Assembly: GCA_033239525.1 (NCBI GenBank)
Contig: BSYO01000026.1
Location: 620,001 to 684,000, forward strand
Length of the DNA: 64,000 nucleotides
Direction of reading: 5' to 3'
Source: Nepenthes gracilis
Taxonomy: Eukaryota > Streptophyta > Magnoliopsida > Caryophyllales > Nepenthaceae
Positions 45,320 through 57,800 of this stretch are shown here, one piece after another (the stretch's first letter is position 1; each line of letters starts with the position of its first letter). The notes below the pieces were generated by a model. It saw nothing but the letters and a program-made list of their open reading frames with translations, searched no databases and was not told the origin of the DNA. Position numbers and translations under genes: made by a program.

Positions 45320-48010
45320 CCACCATTGCAACTGTCACTTTCAATGGACTTGACAAGCTTCATGAGCAAAACCTTGTAAATGATATCAAGGCATTTGAAT
45401 TAGACTTTTGTGAATACTGATTTTCAGAAAACATCATCAAATTCTTTTCGTACATTGACTCATACTATAAAAGATATACTTGATTACATCTATTTTGTTG
45501 CTTAGGTTAATTTGCAGGTACTATTGAAGAGAGAATCTAATTTTTTTGTATCTTTTATTAATTTTTTTTAAAAAATGTATGAATTTACACAATAAAATTC
45601 AAATATGATGTGTTTAAAATTTTAAATGGTAGAAGGCTACAGCAAAAACGTAAATCGAAAGAAATGCGAAAACACTCTGCATCTATGATGGGGGTGGGTA
45701 CATGTCTATGAAGTTCAATAAGTTTTGTGAGGAGCACTTAACATGGACAACCCCTTGGACTCCTAAACAAATTGGTATCATCAATAGAATGAACCAAACT
45801 TTACTTGAATGGACTCATATTATGATGAGCGTAGTTAGAATTTTGAAAGACTTTTAGGCAAAGACAATAAATACCGTGTTATCTCGTGAATATGTCACCC
45901 TCCACAATTGTTAGCTTAAAGACCCTGAATAAAATTTGATAAGGTAAAACTTTTTAACTATTTTAATTTGCATATTTTTTGTTATCTCATGTATGTTTTT
46001 TCTAATACTAAAGAACTTAAATCAAGGGTAGAGAAATTTATTTTTTTCAATTATACACATGGCATCAAATCTTTCAGGTTATGGTACCTGGGATTGGACG
46101 ACTTGAAGTCTATTATCTCCAAAGATGTCAAATTTGATAAAAATTAAATGCTTAAATTTGCCGTGATGAAAAATCAACATGAAGAGTTCGAAAATAATGA
46201 AATTAAATACTAGACAGATTTATTATGAAGACAAATCAATGCTTGGACAGTTTTAGAAAGACAAGACTGCTTCTAGGTAGATTAATATGAAATTCTAGAT
46301 TTAGATCCATGACTCTGGTAAAGATGATTAGAAAATATACAAAAAATGGAGGTTGTAATGGATGCATAAGCGCAAAGGAAAAATCTTGTGCATGGTTTCC
46401 TATACCATGAAGACCAAACATGGTGAGCCAAGAAACTTCAAAGAAGTCCTGGCCAATCTCAAATTTGACAAGTGGATGCATGTGATGTGTGATGCAATGC
46501 AACCTCTTTATAAAAATATGATGTCAGATCTTATCAAATTATCAAAAGGTAACAGTAAATTATAAGTGGGTGTATAAAATAAAATTCGACAACACCTATA
46601 AGGCTTGGCTTACGGCTAAAAGTTACATCCAAGAGGAAGGTGTTGATTTCTCTAAAATTTATTCTCCTATTATGAGATATACATCAATTAGTTCTCTTTT
46701 AGCTTTTGTTACTGTGTGATTTTGAATTTGAGCAATTAGATGTCAAAATCACATTTTTATATGGAGAGTTTGAAGAAGAGATCTACATGGCTCAGACTGA
46801 GATGTTAAAAATAAAAGAAAAAAAAAAGCTTTGAGTGTAGATTAAGGATTGATTTAAAGCAATCTATGAGATAGTGGTAAAACTCTTTGTTTGGTTTGTG
46901 GGAAAGAATAGGTTCAGTAGAAGTGAAGTGAATACAATTGGTTCATGTATTTTCGAAAGCTTCTCAATGGTTCGTCTACTGATTTGGCAACTTATAGTGA
47001 TAACATGTTAACTGTAGTTAAAAATATTTTCAACATTAATTCTTTGAAAATGTAATTAAACCAATATTTTGAAGTGAAATATCCTAGGGCGACTAGGAAA
47101 ATTTGGGGAATGGAAATCCAAAGGGATAAAGTTATAGAAAAACTTAGCTTATTCCAAATTTAGTATATTTAGAAATTTCTGATAAGATTTAATATCGATA
47201 GGTGTAAGCTTGTTTCCACTTTATTAACTAAGCATTTCAAACTTTTTGTAAGTCAAGCACCACGAAATAATGAAGAAGAAAATGAAATGGTGTGTGCCCC
47301 TTACTGCTGTCGTCGATAGCTTGATGCATTATATGATGTGACACAATCAGATCTTTCACGTGTCATCAATTTTGTATATAGGTTTATGGCTATATAAGAA
47401 AACTGCACTGCCTTATAGTTAAATAAGTTTTCTAATATTTAAAAGACATACAAAATTATGAATTAGTTTTAAAAATGAACTCAGTTAACAAAGATCATCC
47501 TGTTGGTTTAATTGATGTTGAATTTGTAGGAAACACAGACAATAATGTGTTGACTATTGGATACATTTTTACACTCACCGATGGACATATTAGTTAAAAG
47601 TCTATACTCTAATCGACAATTTCCAATTCCACCGCATAAATCTAGTACATGGTAGGAGTTGATGCTAGGGAGGAATTTATATATTTGTTGGATGAGCTCC
47701 GATTTGACCAAAGCTACATGTACATTTCTATGATAGTTTAGCCTTGCATTTTGCCATGAAAACAAATCAACTATTCAAAATCAAGGACATTCAGGTCCGA
47801 TTTCACTTTCTCTAAGAGTTAAGAGCGGAGAATAAAATTTCATTTTTGAAGACCCATATGATCGAGAATCTTGCGGACATGCTCATGAAGACAAGTCCAA
47901 GTGTGAAATTCAAAATTTTCTTAGGTTTCATCCATCTTCAGCCTATAAACATTATAACAACAGTTGGAACCAAGTGTAGTTCTGATCAACATTTCTGTTG
48001 CCAAGGTGAA
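45320..48010 (+). pseudogene. Heavily decayed Copia pol remnant
   Basis: Plus-strand fragments in Copia order with many stops and frame changes. Integrase zinc-region tail (KLHEQNLVNDIKAFELDFCEY) about 45350-45420; integrase core tail about 45690-45870; RT from about 46550 (VNYKWVYKIKF...GVDFSKIYSPI), with the catalytic box degraded to YSDN (46993-47004). RNase H lies at about 47500-47830 (GLIDVEFVGNTDNNVLTIGY), with the tail ENLADMLMKTSPSVKFKIF to about 47930. LTRs and gag are missing. Its left end abuts the LTR terminus of the minus-strand Copia fragment. Confidence 0.82.
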
Positions 48011-48810
48011 GAATTATGAAGCCATATAATTTAATTATAGAGGTTCATCCGGATGACTCCTCAATCATTTAGCTAGTTAATACTCATGTATGTAGTGAAT
48101 GGAGTGATGTATTGTTATTATGGTCATTGGAAGAATATAGCTCAATCAATGAGTATTATTGATGGCTTTCTATGAAAAGAAGGCACATTGTATCATGTTT
48201 AAGATTCCATTTTATATTATTAGAAATCACACTTCTATGTTAATTATATATATAAATTTTGTATTTACATATAGAGGACCACGCAAGGAGTAAATACCTT
48301 TGGTCAAACAAATTGCAATGTAGTTGAAATCTGCCCATGCTTGACAATTTGCAATTTTCTAAAATATTTAGATTTTGGGTGTTTGGGTTTTCACAAAATA
48401 ATCGAGAATTTTTGGTGATAAGAGTGTAACTGAATTATATCCATTATTTGTAGTCTTTTGAATATAATGAAACAATTTGATATTATTCTGGCAGATGCAA
48501 CTCTTGTCTAGAGAATAAATTACGTAAATTTATTCTGATATATCTATATTTGAATTCTTACATTAATTCCACTGTTACTCATAGCAATGTCTTCCTATCA
48601 TAGAGGCTTGCCAGCTTCTTCCATAAGGTGCATATGTCTAATTTCTTAATAATATGATGAAATACATTGTTACTTAGTGAGATTTTAAAGATAGATAAGA
48701 TGACAAGAAAAATAAAAGGTAGGTCAAATTCTCACCAATGGTTGATGATAAACGCAGTAATGTGGTTCATTCATTCCCATTCGTTAGAAGTATTAATGCT
48801 GGGCCTATCA

Positions 48811-48849
<39 letters not shown>

Positions 48850-48930
48850 ACATTCATGTTTTTATCGAAGAGAATATCCCTCATTCCTAACTTCCATATC
48901 AAGTAGTTTGATATAGCTAATTTGGGCATA
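48011..48930. other. AT-rich spacer with TA microsatellite
   Basis: Non-coding sequence between the Copia remnant and the next LTR element. A pure TA run covers 48813-48845. Nothing else recognisable. Confidence 0.45.
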
Positions 48931-48935
48931 GAAGT

Positions 48936-49836
48936 TGTTGGGTCTAGCATTGGTAAGGCCCAAGAATTGTGAAGCCCAACTCCGGTAGCAGCGGCTTAGA
49001 CAACTAGCGCGATCCAAAACTCGAAACAGCTTACGTGACAGTCTAATACCCGCAACCAATTAGTACCTCCTGCAGCTTATTAATGCGGCTGCAGGTGATA
49101 GACGTAGGGCAGAAGAGGCAAGCCAACAAAAGGAAGGTCAACTCTGCTAGTTGCGGCTTGCATTGCTCATTGCAACTGGCCAGCCAATTATCACGTGAGA
49201 AGTATATCAAGCGTGGCCAGTGATGCACTATGGTCTCTCTACCACCATAAGGTGACAATTAGCACCATCGGCTGCTGTTAGCGATTAACGGCCGGCGAAT
49301 CTTTGCAAGAAAGATTCTCGCGCCCAAAGTTTTATGCCATGGAGCCTATAAATTCCCTCTCATTCTACAGGGAGGGGGATCTGGTTCCTAATCACTAATT
49401 AGATTCTCGACATTGAGACGCGTGCCCCTTGTGCTTCTGCTCTCATACTCGCGTCCTAACCAATCTTCCACAACCCTTCTCAGGCTACAAAAGTGAGTTA
49501 CCTTTTGCGGTGTATTCAAGGAGCCAGGCCTCCCATAAAACGCTTATCGAGTCACATACTCTTGCATCCCCATACTTCCACCGGACACTCAACATATTCT
49601 CGTGTACCTCTAAGTGTGCACCCCTTTCCATTCATTGCGGGAAATTACTGACTTAAGCGTCGAGTGTTTTCGATGGGAGATATCTGGCCGATCTTTGATC
49701 TTTTGTTTGTAGTTTGTGTTGCGTAGGTTCTGAATTAACAGCGATGGATATCGGACCTGCTCGTGATCCTATCCGGACAACAAGGAATTCAAAGGCTCCC
49801 TAATTCATACGATAATCAGGGACTCGGGATGTAACA
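48936..49836 (+). repeat. 5' LTR of the gag-only element
   Basis: 901 bp, TG...CA ends. It has a TATA box in CCTATAAATTCCC at about 49347 and a GGGAGGGGGATCTGGTTCC leader after it. Confidence 0.92.
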
Positions 49837-49892
49837 TTGGCGTCGTCTGTGAAAACGCGACAAAATGTCTAGCATCTCTCCTCAACACTCAC

Positions 49893-52250
49893 TCCCTTAC
49901 ACTAAGATGGTCAACACCAGGGTGCAAGCCTGCTCGCCAACAGGAGACGCAACCGCTCACGGCGATGACCCCTCGATGGGTAGCTGTGTCAACGAGCAGC
50001 CGTAGCCTGATGTCCACTAGTTGGCTGCCGAAATGGGCGATATGAGGTTGATGCTTCAGGCCCTCTACAACCAAATGTGTACGCAGTAGATGGGGGCTGC
50101 TCCTCCGACGTCATCCTCCGGGCAAGGAAGGCGTCGTACTAGAGTCCCTAGAGGTAGATCAGATCAGCCTGATGATATTGAGACTCAGGCGGCCTACAGC
50201 AGTAGAGCCCAGATAGCGGTTGGAAGCCACCCTAGCTGGGATGAGTGGGAGGAAAGCCCAGAGTAGCGCAATCCCGTAACTCCTGCGATAAAAGAAGGCA
50301 AACAGCCGTAGGCTTGTGCAGTGCGCGGCTGCCCCGTGTGGGAAGCCGTTGCAGCCAGCATGCCCAGCAGAACCCGCAGGGTCACACGGAGCTCCATAAC
50401 ATCATCAACGCGCGGAGGAGCAGGTCCAACCCGCCGATGGAGGAAAAGGTGGAGGTGATTTGGAACCACCTGTTCAAGGAGAAGTTCGAACGGTCTTCTG
50501 CTGACTTGCGGAGGTCACCCTTTGCCATAGACATCCGGATCCAACTGTTTTCCCACAAGTTCAAAATGCCAACATTGGAGGGATACGACGGGAGTAAGGA
50601 TCCAATAGAGCACCTCAACTATTTCCGCACTCACCTGTCCCTCTATGGAGCAAGCGAGGGTGTGATGTGCCAGTGTTTTCCCATCACCCTCAAAGGGGAC
50701 GCACTACTTTGATTCCATGGCCTCCTGCCAAATTCTATCTGCTCCTTTGATGAGCTTGTAGATTGTTTCTTAAACTAATTCGCCTCCAGTCGGAGGGTAG
50801 AGAAGTAGCCATGTCACTTGGTTTGCCTCCACCAGAGGACAGATGAAAGCCTAAAGCAGTTCCTCAATTGCTTCATCATTGAAGTGCGCCAGATCCCCTG
50901 GCTCTTTGAAGAGCTGAAGCTCAACACATTCATTATCACGATGGCAGCAGGGGACTTCTTCAAGCACTTATCGCACTAGCCCCCTTAGTTCTTTTGGGAA
51001 GTTGAGCTAATTTCCCAAGCTTATATCTTGACAGAAGAGGCCAACGAGGCAAAGTGTCTCGAATGCGCAGACCGCCCCCTGGAAGGACCTAAGCCAGCCG
51101 TTGGGAAGAAGAGGAATGGCAACAGCAACTTCTTCCAGGAACGCCGCAAGCAGCCGCGGACTTCACCGGGATCCGAGAAGGAGTACGAGCCAATGCCTTA
51201 ACTTCCCTGAATGGTACCCGCACAAATATCCTGATGCAGATCTAGGATGAAAAGTTCTTCAAGTGGCCAAAAGTGTCGAAGGGTCCGAGTGGTGAAGACC
51301 AGATGAAATACTACTAGTACCACTACTGCTTGGGATATTCTACAGAGAACTGTCAGACCTTACAGTAAAAGATATAGTATCTAATCCGTCGCGGACACAT
51401 AAAATAGTTCGTGAAAGGTTCGGGGCAAGCCCCTGCAGCCTCAGAAGGCAAGGCGAGCGAGCCTTCGAGGAACCATACGGCCACCGACATGATCAGCATG
51501 ATCTCAACTAGGCCAGCCAAGTGCAGCAAGCAGGCGTAATCTGAGTAGGCTTCCAACACCAAGAGAGCGAGAGTGGGGATAAGAGTGATTTCATTAGCTT
51601 TAGTAGCGACAATATGACACATGTAGCCTTTCCCCATTCTGATCCCCTTATTGTATCCGCCTTCGTTTTAGATGGTATGATCGATTACCAGTTAAAACGA
51701 GTCTTTATTAATAATAAAAACTCTAAAAATTTGTTGTATCTTGACGCTTTTTTTAGGCTTGGATTGAGGCAAAATCGGATGAAAACGGCCAATGGCTCTT
51801 TGTACGGTCTGGATAACGAACTTGTACTTGTGTAGGGAGAAATCCAGCTAGAGATCATGATGAGAACTTACCCGCATACCGCAACGTGAGTGCTAACCTT
51901 CCTTATTGTTGATCTGCAGTCCGTCTACAACGCCATCATGGGTAGACCATTTCTCACGTCCTTCGTGGCTGTTACTTCGATTCCTTATCTGAAGGTGAAG
52001 TTTTCGACCTCGTACGGCGTAGGAGAGGCGCTTGGTGATCAGGTGATGGGGCGGACATGCTACCTGTACCAAGTCGCCCCAGTGGTGTCAGACCGTATGG
52101 ACGGAGACTTAGATTTTCATGACGAAGCCACACTGTAGCAAGCCCAGTCAGGTGAAGCAACCGAAGTGGTCTCTCTGGACCATGCTGAGCCGGAGAAGTG
52201 CGTGCACAACGGTGATCAGGGCTCGAAGGACCGTGCCAGCGGAACAGACT
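49893..52250 (+). pseudogene. Gypsy-type gag and damaged protease
   Basis: gag starts at MVNTRVQA (about 49893) and is broken by stops. The retrotransposon-gag domain is clearest at 50434-50712 (RRSPFAIDIRIQLFSHKF, YDGSKDPIEHLNYFRTHL, FPITLKGDALL) and continues in pieces to about 51200. The protease-like part has SDPLIVSAFVLDG and YNAIMGRPFL (51650-51960). Where related elements carry the catalytic VDNGSS-type motif, this copy reads INNKNS, so the active Asp is absent. No polymerase or integrase follows. Confidence 0.85.
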
Positions 52251-53344
52251 ACAGGTAATTGGGAACGTTTAAACGCGCAGGTTGGCATGTACGACGTCGA
52301 AGGGGTCTAACAGCCCTTGAGATATAATGCACTAAGCGATAAAAAGAAGAAGGCTCATGCAACAAGAAAGAAGGATAAAGGCAACAACTACTATCTTTAT
52401 TAACCGAGGTTCATTTACAAGCACAAAGCTTGTGAAAACAAAAGTACAAAAAAGAAAAAGATACAATACGGAACATAAAGCCTGGAATAGCGGCTCCGGA
52501 TGCTTGAAGCCTTGTCAAGGAATGAGGTCTGCATCAGATCTCTTTGGTTCCGTCACCAAAACCCTAATCCGCCCAAGCATAAGAGCCGCCGGTGCTGGCC
52601 AGACGCTAAAGGTTCACCCAATGTTAACCGCGGCGGTAGCAGAACCAGCACCCATAGCAGTAGTCTCAGCAGGGACGAGCCTAGCCCGCTCTCCTCCTAC
52701 AGGGACTCCACTTTCCACCTCCCCTCCGGATGGCACGCATGATCCACTGGAGGTGGTTGAGGCCGTCAGTGACGCGCTATCCCGAGGACAAAGTGCCTCG
52801 TGATAGCTCTACAAGGACCCTCCCGCACACCGGAGGTCATGCCGATCGCGAGGAAGGCATATAACGGTGGTAGAGTGGCCAAGCCACCCTCATTAGTACA
52901 AGGAAGCGCCCGCAATCAGGGCGTAAAGATAGTATTCAGTAGAAGTTTCAGATCTCCAGCAAGTCCATCCAATTCCTCTACAGACTCCCGTTGGGAGCGA
53001 GATAAGCCAAGGACTTTGCATCACTCCTCTGAGAATGGGGGACTCTTCTATTTATGGGCGAGCCAGTGCCCTGTCCGCGCCTAGCAGAGCATGCCGTCCG
53101 ATAGCCATCATTCACGAAACAGGAAAACCTTCAATATTGACGTAAATTATGGTGTGTGAATCCTTTAATTCAGAGCACCGAATCTTTGTGGTATTTGAAA
53201 AGCCTGCGTGATCGTCTGGAGAATGCGCGACGCCAGATGAAGAATAGATTTGACGCATCTCGAGGAAGAACTCGCGGTAGCCAACTGGACTTGCGACAAA
53301 CATGCAAGGCCCTGATTATAAGTCTGCTCTGGCATGGGGGTTAG

Positions 53345-54242
53345 TGTTGGGTCTAGTATCGATAAGGCCTAAGAATCGGGAGGCCCAACTGAGGTAGCAG
53401 TGGCCCAGGCAACAAGCGCGGCCCAAAATTTGAAACAGCATACGTGGTAGCCCAATACTCGCAACCAATCAGTGCCTCCTGCAACTCATTTATGCGGTTG
53501 CAGGCGGTAGACGTAGGGCAGAGAGACGAATCAACAAAAAAAGGTCAATTATGTCAGCCGCGGCTCATGCTGCTCATTGTAACTGGCCAGCTATCCTCAC
53601 GTGAGAAGCAGACCAAGCGTGGCTAGCGATACATGATGGCCTCCGTACCAACACAGGGTGACAACTGACACTACAGGTTGCCGCTACCAATCAACGGCTG
53701 ACGAATCTCTACAGGAAGGATTCTTGCGCCTAAAGCTCCACGCCATGAAGCCTATAAATTTCCTCTCCTCTACAGGGAGGGGGATCTAATTCCTGATCAC
53801 TAATTGGATTCTGGACATTGAGATGTGCGCCTCTTGTGCTCCTGCTCTCATACTCGCATCCTAGCCAATCTTCCATAACCTTTCTCAGGCTACAAAAGTG
53901 AGCTACCTTTTACGGTGCATTCAGGGAGTCAGGTCTCTCATAAAACACTCATTGAGTTCCATACTATTGCATCTCCACACTTCCACCGCACACTCAACAT
54001 ATTTTCGCGTACCTTTAAGCGTGCGCCCCTTTTCGTTCATTGCAGGAAGTCATTAACTTGAGCGTCGGAGTATTTTTGGTAGGAGATATTTCACCGACCT
54101 CTGACCTCTTATTTGTAATTTGTATTGTGTAGATTTCAGGTTAATAGCGACGGAAATTAGACCCGCTCGTGATCCTATCCGGATGACGATGAATCCGAAG
54201 GCTCCTTAACTCATACAACAACCAGGGAACCAGGACACAATA
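53345..54242 (+). repeat. 3' LTR of the gag-only element
   Basis: 898 bp; starts TGTTGGGTCTAG and ends CACAATA where the 5' LTR ends GTAACA. Followed directly by the TSD GAAGT. Confidence 0.92.
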
Positions 54243-54247
54243 GAAGT

Positions 54248-54795
54248 GTTACTACTTGACTTATTTATTTTTGTTGCACACAAACTATTTGATATAAATT
54301 TTGTTGTGATGGACAATAATAATACGATAAATGTGTGCCTTAGCCAGATAGGTTGCTTTGGTGAAGGGTGTGCATTGGCTTGTCTTGACTTCATTGTCTA
54401 TGACCCAATTCAAATAACATTTATGTGAAACTCATAATAATATTTATCCTTGTTTATACTTTATGAATAAATTTGTCATATGCTGAAGTGTGACAAACTT
54501 TAACCCCTCCTCTCACCATTAAATTGAAATCCAACTGTGGGTATTTTAAGATATATAATATAAACTAAAGTTAATTATTATTTATTTATTTTAATAATAT
54601 TAATATCTATTAAATATAAAAAATTAAAAAAAAAACATACAATATTTTACTGCTTAAACGGTGTCACAATGGCTTACTGTAGCAATGGCATCGTTGCGGT
54701 TCGTTTGTCTTTGCTTTCCCCAATTTTACAGTCATTCTCTAGCCAAAAGACAAAACTCCGCTCTAAATCGTATTTTTAGTAGAGGATACCGGCAG
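54248..54795 (+). promoter_or_regulatory. TIC22-like upstream region
   Basis: About 550 bp between the LTR element and the first upstream ATG. The distal half is AT-rich (to about 54640). The proximal part is mixed-composition and should hold the promoter and leader; I see no clear TATA box at a fixed distance. The retroelement limits the native upstream region to this stretch. Confidence 0.4.
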
Positions 54796-54813
54796 ATGAA
54801 GGTTCACTCCTAG
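54796..54813 (+). promoter_or_regulatory. Upstream ORF of five codons (MKVHS) before TIC22-like
   Basis: ATG AAG GTT CAC TCC TAG ends 7 nt before the main ATG at 54821. If the transcript starts upstream of it, this minimal uORF could lower or condition translation of the main frame. Confidence 0.5.
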
Positions 54814-54820
54814 TTCAGAG

Positions 54821-57800
54821 ATGGACTCTCTCAACAACGTTGGGCCTACAAATCCGTTATCATCATTCTCCTTGTTTATCCACCAGCATCTCCATCGACT
54901 CGGTTCGGAACTCGCGAGTCGACTCGAGGATGGCAAGCGTCTGACCGGGACCGTAATTTCCAATTGGCCACTGGGTGCAACTTTGGCGTCGAAGTCGGGC
55001 CTCGGCCCTTCGAACACTTCGCCTTGCGCTGCTTCTCCGCCTTGCGCTGCTTCTCCGCCGTTCGCTTCAGTGGGCCAAGCGAGGCACGTGTTTGACGTCG
55101 CTCTGAGCTCCGATTATGTGGCGAAGACGCTCGCCGGAACTTCCGTCTACACCGTTAGCAACACGAATAATGAGTTTGTCCTTATCTCTGATTCCAGTGG
55201 TGTCAAGTCTATCGGCTTGCTTTGCTTTCGCCGAGAGGACGCCGAGGCATTTCTCGCTCAAGTTAGCTCTCTCTCTCTTTCTGTCTCTGTCTCTCTCTCA
55301 CGCTCACACACACACACAAATACACTTTTTGTGAAAAAGGGCCGTTGAACTTTGAATTGATAGTTTCAATTGCGTTATATCGTTCCTTGACATTTTCGTA
55401 GCAACAGAACCGTTTATTATGCATTGTATATATTTGAATTTCCGGTTGGTGGATTTCAGGTTCAGTCTAGGAAGAGGGAACTGCGGAGTAAGGCGAAGGT
55501 TGTTCCAATTACGCTCGACCAGGTGGATATTGAAGATTCGAAGTTTTATGGCTTTCTTGCATTGCCATGTCTTGTTAAGATAAAACTCGTACTTTCCGAT
55601 TCAAGTATTGTTTGCATTTGTGTTACGTGGAGTTCTTATTAGTTCTCTTGATGTTTAGCTTTTTAATTCTATATGTTTCTTAGTCGAGTTGTACAAGGTC
55701 GAGGTCCTTGGACAATGGTTTCAGGTTCAATCTTCAACCTCCCAGGAATAGTAGTATGGGATTAGAAAAATTCTGTGGTTTAATAAGTGATCCTGTTAGC
55801 ATAGCATAGTGGTTATGTGCATGGATACTGACTCTTTGCACTACAGATTTCCTTTTGGATGATCTCATTTTGAATACAAATGAGCATGTATACTGGCTCT
55901 TTGCACTGTAGAATTCACTTCTTGATGGTCTGATTTTGAATATAGAGCTATTGATCGATGTTATACAAGGCTTGATATTGGAGTGGGCAATATGTTTGTG
56001 ATGTGTTTTGTGCTATGCCATCACAGTGCTTAAGATTTCTGAACTGAAAATATAAATGAAATAAAAGTAAGCATGGTCATCATATTATCTCTTTGTAGAG
56101 TTTTTTGTTAGTTGATTGGTGATCGGTTTCATGATCCTGAACCGGTCTTTCCTTGGATCGCAGATCCCACGGTTCTTGCCTTCCCACTTCATCTCTTTGG
56201 CATCTGAATCACTTCTGCTGGAATCTGGTGGCTTTGTTGGTGATTGCCATAGTTACCCACTCCTATTGGTCTTGTTATCCCATCCTTCTTACCAGTGATC
56301 TTCCCCTCCCTCTCTGCAAGCTGTTTTGGCCACCGGCCTCTTCTCTTTATCTTCTAGGCAATCCCTCTCTCCCTCTGGAAACTCATATTTAGGCCAGATC
56401 AAGCCACTTCTTGGTCTGATTTGGTGGGACTTGGCCAAGCTGTGGACCAATCTTCCCTTGGCGGAGGGGAGCGTAGGAGAGCCGCAAAGTCAGTGGACAT
56501 CATCGTATCATTGGGAGTTTGGGGGAGGGGGATGCAAGAAGTTGCAGTGTTGGGATGATTATTTTTCTTTTCTCTTTATTTTTTTTTTCTTTTGAAGTGT
56601 AAACCCAAAACCACCCAAAATGCCCTCAGATCATTACACTCTACACACCATGGAACAAAATTTTGTTCGATATCCATATATTGGATGATATATATCTCTT
56701 TTGGGCCCATGATACAATAGCAAAATCACAATATATCATCATATTGACGATATATTTGTTGATATTTAAAATATCAGCCGATATACTTGACATTTAACCA
56801 ATATATTAGTAGATTCAGTGGATATTTCTTTGCTAGGTTATGATTTGCAAAAAAAAGATTTGTTTTCGGTATATTTGATATAGGTACATATTATTAGATA
56901 TGTCTGATACTAATATAAATGTAATTAATATCAATACTGATACCGGTATCAATATTTTCATCTATGCTCTAACGTAACTGTGCTCTCCTTGCAGCCATCA
57001 TTTTTCCAAAAGAATCGTTCATTGTAGCAATATGCCATTACTTTCATGGTTCTGAATCCAAAGAAGCCCCAAAAAACACACACTGAATTGCTACCCATGT
57101 CACTGTACATTTTCTTATTTGGCTATTGCCATCTGAGTTTGGTTCTATGTAGGATGCTTCAAGTTTTTTCTGTGTTGGCAAGTAATAGATTTTCCTGATT
57201 AAGTGCAATCTTTTATTTACAAAATAAAATTTGCACTAGTTAATCCTCTATTTGAAAGGAAAAGGAAAGTTCCCACAAACTTGTACGGTGATGCTCGCTG
57301 ATGTAGGAGGTTCTTTCTTCTCTGGCTGTTAAAACTGATGTCAAATCCTTGACATCTCAGAATGATGCCGTCTATTGGTTCATCATGAGTTATGTAAATG
57401 GACATGATGGAGTTAGAGATTGGTTGTAGCCAGCCATGATTTGATTGATGGAGGCATTTTTTTTTGGTAAAATTGAAGGTCAATAGTTTCAGAGATTTTA
57501 TTGGCTGAAAATAAGAGCAATGATGAGGAACTGTGAGCAGGCTGCTAGCTTGCACTACTTGTCCAGGCCATGGTAATGAATTGCGAGTGTTAATATGTGG
57601 GCTACGAAAGAAATGGATTCATTTTTTATGGTTGCTTGCAATATAGTACAAGTGTTCAAAATGGCTACTACAGCTTTAAGACACCTACTTCTACTGTTCC
57701 ACCCATATTATGCTGAAGGGATTCTCATACAGGAGAAGATAAAATGCCAGCGCTTGAACTACTAAATTACTGATGCAAGGAAGGAGAGCGAGGAAGAGGG

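Larger units (their letters stand above)
48936..54242 (+). mobile_element. Non-autonomous Gypsy-type LTR element with gag only
   Basis: A 5307-bp element with LTRs at 48936-49836 and 53345-54242, both starting TGTTGGGTCTAG. Perfect target-site duplications GAAGT lie at 48931-48935 and 54243-54247. A primer-binding site TTGGCGTCGTCTGTG follows the 5' LTR, and the tract ATGGGGGTTAG precedes the 3' LTR. The internal region is only 3508 bp: gag (about 49893-51200) and a protease-like region (about 51600-52100), then about 1.2 kb with no recognisable RT, RNase H or integrase. The layout fits TR-GAG/LARD-type elements that depend on a partner for transposition. LTRs are clearly diverged, so it is not recent. 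Confidence 0.92.
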
